Positions 1 through 6,190 of a DNA stretch of 8,049 nt are shown here, piece by piece. The notes beneath the pieces were generated by a model that worked only from the letters and a program-made list of their open reading frames with translations, made no database searches and was not told where the DNA came from. A program made the translations under genes and the position numbers. Numbering within the stretch: the stretch's first letter is position 1; each line of letters opens with the position of its first letter. The stretch comes from PVC group bacterium (GTDB taxonomy: Bacteria > Verrucomicrobiota > Kiritimatiellia > SS1-B-03-39 > UBA6053). The stretch is taken from positions 1 to 8,049 of the forward strand of contig PXDP01000064.1 of NCBI GenBank assembly GCA_003565035.1. Reading direction: 5' to 3'.

Positions 1-257
1 ACATCGAGAATCAGACCGGGGCCGTGGGTTTGACCTGAAAGCGAGGTGGCGGCGCCGCGGACGGTGGTGGGCACCTTGTACTGCGCGGCGCGGGTGAGGA
101 TGTCCGCAATTTCGGCTTCATCTTTGGGCCAGACCACCGCCTGCGGCTGAATCTGGTAGTGGCTGGCATCGGTGGCGTGGATGCCGCGCATCAATTCGCC
201 GGTGGAAAGACGGTCGCCCAGCCGGGCGGTGAGTTCGGAAAGCAGCGTCGGATTCAT
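1..257 (-). CDS. FAD-binding oxidoreductase (GlcD/D-lactate dehydrogenase type), N-terminal fragment
   Basis: Only the first 85 codons are in the window; the gene continues past the left edge. The start is the ATG at 257-255, preceded by an AGGA about 11 nt upstream, a loosely spaced ribosome site. The fragment begins MNPTLLSELTARLGD and has a helix-rich lead with the family-typical HATDASHYQIQP around residues 27-38, then QAVVWPKDEAEIADIL at 39-54. After that comes the flavin-pyrophosphate signature RGAATSLSGQTHGPGLILD at residues 67-85. That signature belongs to the FAD_binding_4 (PCMH-type) fold of glycolate oxidase GlcD and D-lactate or 2-hydroxyacid dehydrogenases. The lead-in most resembles the long proteins that fuse this FAD domain to a C-terminal Fe-S/cysteine-rich domain, but that part is not visible. 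Substrate cannot be assigned. Such enzymes pass electrons from a 2-hydroxyacid to the quinone pool or another carrier. The palindrome array lies directly upstream. Confidence 0.8.
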   Translation of the reverse strand, partial: MNPTLLSELTARLGDRLSTGELMRGIHATDASHYQIQPQAVVWPKDEAEIADILTRAAQYKVPTTVRGAATSLSGQTHGPGLILD

Positions 258-268
258 AGGGGCGATTT

Positions 269-295
269 CCTATATGTTCCATGCCGTTTTGTCGA
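269..295 (-). promoter_or_regulatory. Candidate promoter for the FAD oxidoreductase gene
   Basis: Read on the minus strand, TCGACA (290-295) matches the -35 consensus TTGACA at 5 of 6 positions. TATAGG (269-274) matches the -10 consensus at 4 of 6. The spacer is 15 bp, shorter than the preferred 17, so this is weak by itself. It ends about 12 bp before the ATG at 257, which would give a very short leader. It gains interest because its upstream edge directly touches the first 17-bp palindrome (296-312). Confidence 0.3.
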
Positions 296-375
296 TTTCC
301 GATGATCGGAAAATGAACCCGCGACGTTTCCGATGATCGGAAAATGAAAGCCGACGTTTTCCGATGATCGGAAAA
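296..375. repeat. Three 17-bp palindromes at exact 31-bp period
   Basis: The core TTTCCGATGATCGGAAA occurs at 296-312, 327-343 and 358-374. It consists of 8-bp arms, TTTCCGAT and ATCGGAAA, around one central G. All three cores are identical. The third gains one more T:A pair on each side (357-375). Starts are 31 bp apart, close to three turns of B-DNA, so the same face of the helix would be presented each time. The linkers are similar but not identical (AATGAA followed by a short C/G-rich piece and GACG). The array lies 39 to 118 bp upstream of the minus-strand oxidoreductase start. It could be an operator or activator array, or a small family of intergenic palindromic repeats; the sequence alone does not decide. 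Confidence 0.85.
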
Positions 376-496
376 GACATCCGGATGCCTCAGGAAAGAT
401 CCACGGATTGCCCTGCCGGACCCCGGATGGGTTTGGGGGAAGAAAAGGAGCCCGCGAATGGCAGAGCCGGCCCGCGAATGTGGGGGGAGAAGAGAG

Positions 497-623
497 AACC
501 ACCGATGACACCGATGAGCACCGATGCTGTGGGGCAAGGGAGGGAAGAAGGAAACACGGATGGACAGGGATCTGTGAGGCAATGGGGGAAAACCACTGAA
601 TGCACTGATGAGCACTGATGCTG
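497..623. repeat. Degenerate CACCGATG / CACTGATG repeat blocks
   Basis: Block A (497-529) contains CACCGATG three times, at 500-507, 509-516 and 519-526. Block B (591-623) contains a related CACTGAATG and two CACTGATG (603-610, 613-620). The two 33-bp blocks match at 27 positions when aligned without gaps and are offset by 94 bp. Several of the differences are C to T at the same place in each unit. Between them lies a third relative, CACGGATGGACAGGGAT, starting near 555. Both outer blocks are followed by CTGTGGGGCA-type sequence (527-536 and 636-645). The structure suggests a duplicated and decaying short-tandem-repeat unit in non-coding DNA. Confidence 0.7.
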
Positions 624-657
624 AGAGGCAGGGGGCTGTGGGGCAGAGGGTTTTTTT

Positions 658-741
658 ACAGAAGGAAAGGAAGGGAAAGAAGATACAGAATGGGGGGAGA
701 GGCAAAGGGGGGGGGAACAGAAGGAAAGGAAGGGAACGAAG
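658..741. repeat. Direct repeat of a 25-bp purine tract flanking G-runs
   Basis: A 25-bp sequence beginning ACAGAAGGAAAGGAAGGGAA occurs at 658-682 and again at 717-741, with one difference (A678 against C737), a 59-bp period. Between the copies are runs of six G (692-697) and nine G (707-715). The first copy directly follows a T7 run at 651-657. It is non-coding, and the homopurine strand may adopt non-B structure. Confidence 0.8.
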
Positions 742-805
742 GTCTAGGATAACGTTTTCGACCCCTGCCGGGGTGGTTGTGTCGCCTCAAATCTTTGCCG
801 CGCGG

Positions 806-3133
806 TCAGCTGAAATCCATTTTGACATCGCCGTTTTCGAGTTTGAGTTTGGTGGAGAAGGGCTTGCCGGCTTTGCTGGTGAAGCCGTCCAGGGTTTCGG
901 TGCGGCCTTGGGTGAGGAGGTCTTTGACGATGGCCTGGGTGATGTTTTTTTTGGCGATGGTTTTCCAGATTTTGAAGGGGCAGCCCTGTTTCCAGTTGGA
1001 GCAGCCGTAGGCTTTCTGACCGGTCACGACATCGCCGCCGCAGAGGGGACAGGTGCCGAGGCTTTTCTGTGCGGTGGCGGCGTGCTGCGTTTTTACGGCT
1101 TTGGCGCTGAGGGTGCCGTCTTTGCCGAGGTGGAGGGTGGCGAGGGTGGGTTTTTCATCGAGAATAACCGGTACGGGTCCGAGGGTGTGGCCGATGTCGA
1201 GGAGTTCGCGGGCGCGTCCGGCATCGAGGGTGGTGCCGTGGTTTTCTTTCCAGAGAACAAATTTGCAGCCTTCTTTCCAGCGGCTGCAGCCGTAGCCGCG
1301 TTTGCCTTCGATGACGGGGGCGCTGCAGAGCGGGCAGGGGCCGAGGCCGCCGTGGGCGGTGTCGTCTTCCTGGGTGACAATGGCTTTGGCGTGCTCGCGG
1401 ATGCCGTTCATGAAGGCGACGGGATCGCCGCTGCCGGCTTCGATTTCTTTGAGGCGGGCCTCCCAGTCGCCGGTGAGTTCGGCGGAGGTGAGACTGGGGT
1501 CGCGAATGAGGGTGAGGAGGTGTCGGCCGGCTTCGGTGCTGACCAGCGCCTTTTTTTGGCGGACGATGAATTTGCGGGAGAGGAGGGTTTCGATGATGGC
1601 GGCGCGGGTGGCGGGGGTGCCGAGGCCTCGCTGTTTCATGGCGTCGCGGAGGGCGTCGTCGTCGACCAGACGGCCGGCGGTTTCCATGCGTTTGAGGAGG
1701 GTGGCCTCGGTGTAGCGTTTGGGGGGCTGGGTGGATTTGGCGAGAATGCCGGGCTCGTGGGGGCCGGATTCGCCGGGCTCCATGGCGGGCATGTCCTGGT
1801 CGGCGTCCTCGTCGTCGGCTTTTTTCTGCTTTTGCTTCTGCATGTGGGGATAGAGCGCCTGCCATCCCCAGTCGGCAACCACGGTGCCTTTGGCCTGGAA
1901 GGGTTCCTCGCCGACGAGGGCGTGTACGGTGGTGACGTGTTTGATGCAGGGGGGATAGAGGGCGGCCAGGAGGCGGCGGACCACGGCGGCGTAAACTTTG
2001 GCCTCCAGTCCCTGAAGATTCCGGGCGGGTTCGCGGGTGGGGAGAATGGCATGGTGGTCGGTGACTTTGGTGTCGTCGACGATGCGTTTGGTGAGCGGGA
2101 GTTTATAGAGATCGAGCGGTTCCACGAAGCCCTGGTATTCCTGCGGCAGGGAGCGGAGGAGGTCGGGAAGTTCGGCGGCGATGTCTTTGCCGATGTGGCG
2201 GCTGTCGGTTCGGGGGTAGGTGAGGACTTTGGCTTCGTAGAGGGTCTGGGCGGTGGCCAGGGTCTGTTCGGCGGTGAAGCCGAACCAGGTGTTCATGTCC
2301 TGCTGAAGGCTGGAAAGATCGTAGAGCTGGGGGGCGGGGATGCGCTGCTCTTTGGGGACGATTTTTTCAACGGTGAGGGGGAGGGGACGGAGCTGTTCGA
2401 CGAGGGCGAGGGCCTCGGCCTCGGTGCTGTATTTTTTATCGGGGCGGATAAAGCGGGTGTCGCGATAGGATGTGATCACCCGCCAGTAGGGCTCGGGTTT
2501 AAAGGAGTCGATTTCGATGTCGCGTTCGGCGATGAGCGCGAGGACGGGGGTTTGCACGCGTCCGACGCTCCAGAGAATGTTGCGGGAGCCGTACTTGGCG
2601 GTGTAGTAGCGGGTGGCGTTGAGGCCGATGATCCAGTCGGCCTCGCTGCGGCAGCGGGCCGCCTGATAGAGGGGGTCGAAGTCGCGGCCGTTGCGGAGTT
2701 TGCGGAAGCCCTCTTCAATGGCGTCGCGGGTGAGGGACTGGATCCAGAGGCGGCGGAAGGGTTTGTGCCCGGCTTTGGCCCAGGAGAGGATGTAGCGGAA
2801 AATGAGTTCGCCTTCGCGGCCGGCATCGGTGGCGCAGATGATTTCTTCGGCCTGTTTGAAGAGGGCGACGATGGCTTTGAGCTGATCCTGTGCGCCTTTG
2901 TCGCCCCGGGGGCGGAGCTGGAAAGCTTCGGGGAGCATGGGGAGATTTTCCACCCGCCAGGCTTTCCATTCGGGGTTGTATTCATGCGGTTCGCGCAGTT
3001 CGACGAGATGCCCCAGGGCCCAGGTGACCGCCCATCCGCCGCCCTCGATCCAGCCCTGTTTGCGCTGGTTGGCACCGAGCACAGCGGCGAGATCGCGGGC
3101 GACAGAAGGTTTTTCGGCTAGAACAACACGCAT
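806..3133 (-). CDS. topB: DNA topoisomerase III (type IA)
   Basis: This complete 775-residue protein relaxes and decatenates DNA by cutting and rejoining one strand through a 5'-phosphotyrosine. The N-terminal TOPRIM domain has AEKPSVA (Glu7) and ATDAGREGE at 101-109 (Asp103, Glu107). WSVGRVQTPVLALI at 188-201 and LTYPRTDSRHI at 304-314 are the type IA core motifs; Tyr306 is the predicted nucleophile. QRGLGTPATRAAII (501-514) is the conserved later core motif. A charged linker lies at about 431-462. Two C-terminal zinc-ribbon repeats (Toprim_Crpt-like) follow, with Cys600/603/616/623 and Cys695/698/711/718. The DAGRE form, with Gly where some homologues have a second Asp, also occurs in Firmicutes-type TopB, so it is not a defect. 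The start gives MRVVLAEKPS, the expected N-terminus, with AGGGAG just upstream. It is divergent from the antiporter gene. Confidence 0.97.
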   Translation of the reverse strand: MRVVLAEKPSVARDLAAVLGANQRKQGWIEGGGWAVTWALGHLVELREPHEYNPEWKAWRVENLPMLPEAFQLRPRGDKGAQDQLKAIVALFKQAEEIICATDAGREGELIFRYILSWAKAGHKPFRRLWIQSLTRDAIEEGFRKLRNGRDFDPLYQAARCRSEADWIIGLNATRYYTAKYGSRNILWSVGRVQTPVLALIAERDIEIDSFKPEPYWRVITSYRDTRFIRPDKKYSTEAEALALVEQLRPLPLTVEKIVPKEQRIPAPQLYDLSSLQQDMNTWFGFTAEQTLATAQTLYEAKVLTYPRTDSRHIGKDIAAELPDLLRSLPQEYQGFVEPLDLYKLPLTKRIVDDTKVTDHHAILPTREPARNLQGLEAKVYAAVVRRLLAALYPPCIKHVTTVHALVGEEPFQAKGTVVADWGWQALYPHMQKQKQKKADDEDADQDMPAMEPGESGPHEPGILAKSTQPPKRYTEATLLKRMETAGRLVDDDALRDAMKQRGLGTPATRAAIIETLLSRKFIVRQKKALVSTEAGRHLLTLIRDPSLTSAELTGDWEARLKEIEAGSGDPVAFMNGIREHAKAIVTQEDDTAHGGLGPCPLCSAPVIEGKRGYGCSRWKEGCKFVLWKENHGTTLDAGRARELLDIGHTLGPVPVILDEKPTLATLHLGKDGTLSAKAVKTQHAATAQKSLGTCPLCGGDVVTGQKAYGCSNWKQGCPFKIWKTIAKKNITQAIVKDLLTQGRTETLDGFTSKAGKPFSTKLKLENGDVKMDFS

Positions 3134-3220
3134 TGCTCCCTGATACGGGATTGAGCTTGGGTGTCAATGTCCGCGTTTCTTTGGGTTGTAGTCTTCTGCA
3201 AAATCAGGTAGCCTTTCAGG
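3134..3220. other. Divergent intergenic region between topB and the antiporter gene
   Basis: These 87 bp must carry the 5' signals of both divergent genes. The topB side has the TTGACA/TATCAG candidate. On the plus side no convincing -35/-10 pair is visible. The antiporter ATG at 3221 is preceded only by weak Shine-Dalgarno matches: an AGG at 3206-3208, 12 nt upstream, and a CAGG touching the start codon. No long inverted repeat or riboswitch-like fold was noticed. Confidence 0.5.
3140..3167 (-). promoter_or_regulatory. Candidate topB promoter overlapping its ribosome site
   Basis: On the minus strand a perfect -35 box TTGACA (3162-3167) is followed by a 16-bp spacer and TATCAG (3140-3145), a 4-of-6 match to the -10 consensus. 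The -10 overlaps the AGGGAG (3136-3141) that otherwise looks like topB's ribosome-binding site. If this promoter is used, transcription would begin at or near the ATG at 3133 and the messenger would be essentially leaderless. The match may be chance. Confidence 0.35.
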
Positions 3221-4948
3221 ATGCACTATCTTGAGGAACATCAGATTTTTCTGTTTCTGGTTCAGGTCGGGCTGTTGCTGGGGCTGGCCCGGGCCTTTGG
3301 CGAGCTGTTCCGCAAATGGGGGCAGCCGGCGATGACGGCGGAAATTCTGGTGGGGGTGTTTCTGGGGCCGACCCTGCTGGGGCGGGTGGCTCCGGGGGGG
3401 TTTGAGGCGCTGTTTCCGCCGGACGCGATTCAGCAGGCGATGCTGGAGACGGTGGCCTGGCTGGGGGTGCTGTTTCTTTTGCTGGAGACCGGACTGGAAA
3501 TCGATTTTTCGATTGCCTGGCGGCAGCGGGGCAGTGCGATGACTATCGCGCTGGCGGATATTTTTATTCCGATGTTTGTGGCCTTTGCGGCCGTGGTTTT
3601 TCTGCCCGCACATTATCTTGCGGATCCGGACAAGCGAATTATTTTTTCGCTGTTCATGGCCACGGTGATGACCATCAGCGCGATGCCGGTCTCGGCGAGA
3701 ATTTTCAAGGATCTGCATCTGTTGAAAACCGATATGGGCTTTTTGACAATGTCCGCGCTGGCGGTGAATGATATTATCGGCTGGGTCTTGTTTTCGATTA
3801 TTCTCGGGATTTTCCTGCAGACTTCGGTGGATCCGATGCAGATTTTTCTGATTTTCTTTTACACGGTCGCGTTTTCGACGCTGGCCTTGACCTTTGGTCG
3901 ACGGGGCTCCATTCGCTTGTTTGACTGGGTGAAGGCCAAAAAGCTTCCCGAGCCGGGCACGTCACTGACGCTGACCTGTCTGCTGGGGCTTCTGTTCGGC
4001 TCATTTACGCAATGGCTGGGACTGCACGCTTTGTTCGGGTTTTTCATTGCCGGTGTGGTGGCCGGGGAGGCCAAAAGCCTGTCCGAAGAAACCCGGGGGG
4101 TGATTTCTCAGATGGTGCATTCGATTTTTATCCCGCTGTTTTTTGCCAACATTGGGCTGAAGATTGATGTGGTGGCAAATTTTGACTGGTTTATTGTGGG
4201 GCTGGTGAGTTTGATCGGGGTGGGCGGGCGTTTCCTGGGGGCCTGGATTGGCGTTTGGCTGGTGAAGATTCCGCGGGTGGACTGGTCGCTGATATCGATT
4301 GCGCATATTCCCGGGGGGATGATGGAGATTGTGGTGGCGCTGCTGGCGCTGGAAAACGGGCTGATCACCGAGCCGGTGTTTGTGGGGATCGTCTTCAGCG
4401 CGGTGTTCTCCTGTGTGCTCATGGGCCCCTGGGCGGCGCGGGCTCTGCACCGGCTCCCGCCCCTTCCGGTCAAAGACTTCCTGCGCAGGGATTCGGTGTT
4501 TTTTCTGGAGGGAGTGAAAAGCGTGGAGGAGGTTGTGCGTCCATTTGTTGAGGTGATTGCGCGGGTGGAGGAGCCCTTTACCGCCGAGGATCTCCTGCGG
4601 AGCGTGATGCAACGCGAGGAGTCCTTCGGCACCGGGATGGGGGAGGGTCTGGCGATTCCGCATGTGCGGCTGGACGGTTTGCGTGCGCCGGTTCTGGGTT
4701 TTGCGCGGCTGAAAGAGGGCGTGGCCTGGGATGCGCCGGATGGCAAAGCGGTGCGGGATGTCTTTTTCCTGGCGAGTCCCGGGGGGGCGGACGATGTGCA
4801 CGTCCAGATTCTTGCGGCCATCGGACGGGCCATGCAGCAGGAAGGGCTGGAGGAGGCTCTGGAGGCCTGCCGGGACGGGGATGCTCTGTTCAAACGCATT
4901 TCAAGGGCACTGGACATGCCGAAAAAAAACGTTAAGGTCCGTGTCTGA
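3221..4948 (+). CDS. CPA2-type cation:proton antiporter with C-terminal PTS EIIA type-2 domain
   Basis: The 575-residue inner-membrane protein has two parts. Residues 1-410 form a Na+/H+ exchanger domain with about 12 hydrophobic segments. Supporting landmarks are AEILVGVFLGPTLLGR (40-55), the LFLLLETGLEID stretch (84-95), the ion-site helix SALAVNDIIGWVLF (178-191, Asn183-Asp184), FGFFIAGVVAGE (272-283) and FFANIGLKID (307-316). Residues from about 435 to 565 match a PTS EIIA type-2 (fructose/nitrogen) domain: REESFGTGMGEGLAIPHVRL with predicted phospho-His481, then GVAWDAPDGKAVRDVFFLASP, then His527 in DDVHVQIL. The transporter would exchange Na+ or K+ for protons; EIIA phosphorylation could tune it, which is inference. 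Asn-Asp at the ion site is typical of electroneutral CPA1 members, whereas several electrogenic CPA2 members carry Asp-Asp. The next gene starts 3 bp after its stop. Substrate ion is unknown. Confidence 0.93.
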   Translation: MHYLEEHQIFLFLVQVGLLLGLARAFGELFRKWGQPAMTAEILVGVFLGPTLLGRVAPGGFEALFPPDAIQQAMLETVAWLGVLFLLLETGLEIDFSIAWRQRGSAMTIALADIFIPMFVAFAAVVFLPAHYLADPDKRIIFSLFMATVMTISAMPVSARIFKDLHLLKTDMGFLTMSALAVNDIIGWVLFSIILGIFLQTSVDPMQIFLIFFYTVAFSTLALTFGRRGSIRLFDWVKAKKLPEPGTSLTLTCLLGLLFGSFTQWLGLHALFGFFIAGVVAGEAKSLSEETRGVISQMVHSIFIPLFFANIGLKIDVVANFDWFIVGLVSLIGVGGRFLGAWIGVWLVKIPRVDWSLISIAHIPGGMMEIVVALLALENGLITEPVFVGIVFSAVFSCVLMGPWAARALHRLPPLPVKDFLRRDSVFFLEGVKSVEEVVRPFVEVIARVEEPFTAEDLLRSVMQREESFGTGMGEGLAIPHVRLDGLRAPVLGFARLKEGVAWDAPDGKAVRDVFFLASPGGADDVHVQILAAIGRAMQQEGLEEALEACRDGDALFKRISRALDMPKKNVKVRV

Positions 4949-4951
4949 TTT

Positions 4952-6178
4952 ATGAAAATTCTTCTGATTTCCCCTCGGCTCCCACACGCGCATGCTTACA
5001 GCGGCATGCAGATGGTTTATCAGCGCATGGCGCGGCTGATTGCCCGGGGGCATCAGGTGAGTCTGGCCTGTTTTATTGACGAGCAGAACGACCGGCCGTT
5101 TCTGGACACCCTGCATTCCGGTCTGCACCGGGTGGAAATTCTGCGGACCCCCTTTGTGAACGGGTGTTTGCCGGCGGTGTTTACCGACGGACGTTACAGT
5201 TCCGCGAGTTCTTTTTTCCGGTATCAGAGTGAAGCGATGCGCAAGATTGTGGGCCGGATGGTGCTGGAGGAGGGGGTGGATGTGGCGATTGCCGAATTTA
5301 CGGCGATGGGACAGTTTTTTCATCACAATCCCCATCTCCCGGCGGTACGCCGGATTATTTCCTGTCATGATTCCCCGACCCTGGGCAGCCGCAAGCTGAT
5401 TGATATGCTTGAACCCAGCCTGATCTGGGGAAAACAATGGCTGGAATACCGGCATATGCGCATGATGGAATTCAGGCTGTATCACGGTGTGGACCGGGTG
5501 CTGACGCTGACCAATGAGGAGCGTCTGGCCTTGTTGGAGGAGGATCCGACGGTGCGGATCACGGCGGTGAGCCCGGGGCTGCGTTCGGAGATGTTTGTGC
5601 CGATGCCTGAAATTGAAAAAGAGCACGCGATCATTATTACCGGGCGGTTCAGCAGTGATCAGAGCCATTTGGGGGCGACGTGGTTTTTGCGGAATGTCTG
5701 GCCGGTGGTGCGGCGGCGGGATCCGCAGGTGAAGCTGTATTTGGTTGGCCGGGATCCCAGCTCGACGATGAATCATTTGGCCCACCGCGATGACCGGGTG
5801 GTGGTGACGGGGACGGTGGAGGATTTGCGGCCTTATCTTGCCAAAAGCAAATTGTATGTGTGTCCGGTTCTCTCGGGGTCCGGGGTTCGCGGAAAGATTC
5901 TGGAGGCGATGGCGATGGAGTTGCCGGTGGTCAGCACGCTGGTGGGATCAGAGGGGATTGCTTTTGAGCAGGGACAAAACGGTTTTCTGGCGGATTCCCC
6001 GCGGATGATGTCGGATATGATCTGTCATTTGCTGCATGATGAGCCTCTGCGAACCAAACTGGGCCAGAACGCCAGGAAAACCATTGAGTCAAATTTCACC
6101 TGGGACCACAGCCTGGATCTTCTGGAGTCCGTTTTGCGGGATGTCACCGCAAAACGGAGTTACCATATTGTCGCCTGA
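4952..6178 (+). CDS. Glycosyltransferase, GT4-like (GT-B fold)
   Basis: This 408-residue protein has no signal peptide or membrane segment, so it is probably cytosolic or membrane-peripheral. The N-terminal Rossmann half begins MKILLISPRLPHAHAYSGMQ, with the glycine-containing loop that receives the acceptor. The C-terminal half has ITGRFSSDQSHLGATWFL (229-246), VKLYLVGRDP (260-269), VVVTGTVEDLRPYLAKS (283-299), and the donor-binding block GVRGKILEAMAMELPVVST (311-329), where Lys315 and Glu318 fit the GT4 nucleotide-sugar site. It would transfer a sugar from an activated donor to a glycan or lipid; donor and acceptor cannot be read. The N-terminal layout, including the CFIDEQNDRPFLDTL stretch, recalls sugar transferases of PEP-CTERM/exopolysaccharide loci, but no such genes are in view. 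It starts 3 nt after the antiporter stop with only an AAGG about 16 nt upstream, so coupling of translation is likely. A hairpin occupies its last codons. Confidence 0.92.
   Translation: MKILLISPRLPHAHAYSGMQMVYQRMARLIARGHQVSLACFIDEQNDRPFLDTLHSGLHRVEILRTPFVNGCLPAVFTDGRYSSASSFFRYQSEAMRKIVGRMVLEEGVDVAIAEFTAMGQFFHHNPHLPAVRRIISCHDSPTLGSRKLIDMLEPSLIWGKQWLEYRHMRMMEFRLYHGVDRVLTLTNEERLALLEEDPTVRITAVSPGLRSEMFVPMPEIEKEHAIIITGRFSSDQSHLGATWFLRNVWPVVRRRDPQVKLYLVGRDPSSTMNHLAHRDDRVVVTGTVEDLRPYLAKSKLYVCPVLSGSGVRGKILEAMAMELPVVSTLVGSEGIAFEQGQNGFLADSPRMMSDMICHLLHDEPLRTKLGQNARKTIESNFTWDHSLDLLESVLRDVTAKRSYHIVA
6128..6158. repeat. 12-bp perfect inverted repeat in the 3' end of the glycosyltransferase gene
   Basis: The arms TCCGTTTTGCGG (6128-6139) and CCGCAAAACGGA (6147-6158) are perfectly complementary and enclose a 7-nt loop, GATGTCA. 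The structure lies wholly inside the coding region, ending 20 bp before the stop codon end at 6178, and near the junction of two convergent genes. Neither strand has a T-run just after the stem, so it is not a classical intrinsic terminator. It could pause or stabilise transcripts from either side, or be a protein-binding site. Confidence 0.7.
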
Positions 6179-6190
6179 CGCAAGCGGGGC

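Larger units (their letters stand above)
258..805. other. Gene-free repeat-rich intergenic region
   Basis: These 548 bp separate the end of topB from the start of the oxidoreductase gene. No open frame here looks like a protein: candidates are short, low in complexity, and run through the repeats. From left to right it holds a candidate minus-strand promoter (269-295), three phased palindromes (296-375), and a duplicated 10-mer, CCCGCGAATG, at 451-460 and 471-480. Next come two related CACCGATG/CACTGATG blocks (497-529 and 591-623), then a T7 run (651-657), duplicated purine tracts (658-682 and 717-741) and G-runs of six and nine (692-697, 707-715). From about 400 to 745 the plus strand is strikingly purine-rich. 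A small hairpin at 761-774 (ACCCC/GGGGT) lies 3' of topB but has no U-tract on the topB side, so it is not a convincing terminator. Confidence 0.75.

Noticed and set aside
296..375. CRISPR array
   Set aside because: Three 17-bp palindromes with 14-bp similar linkers do not fit CRISPR repeats with unique spacers of 25-40 bp, and no cas gene is present.
364..618. Short plus-strand frames in the repeat region
   Set aside because: They translate the CACCGATG-type repeats and purine tracts; there is no ribosome site or protein-like composition.
118..705. Minus-strand 195-codon frame across the oxidoreductase start and the repeat region
   Set aside because: It is out of frame with the clear FAD-domain protein and its sequence consists of translated palindromes and purine repeats.
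761..774. Intrinsic terminator for topB
   Set aside because: The stem is only 5 bp and no T-run follows on the minus strand.
608..3121. Very long plus-strand open frame (837 codons) antisense to topB
   Set aside because: Its translation is Gly/Ala/Phe/Glu-rich with no recognisable domain, and it mirrors the topB coding region, whose strong codon bias keeps the opposite frame open. topB has all catalytic motifs, so the antisense frame is a shadow.
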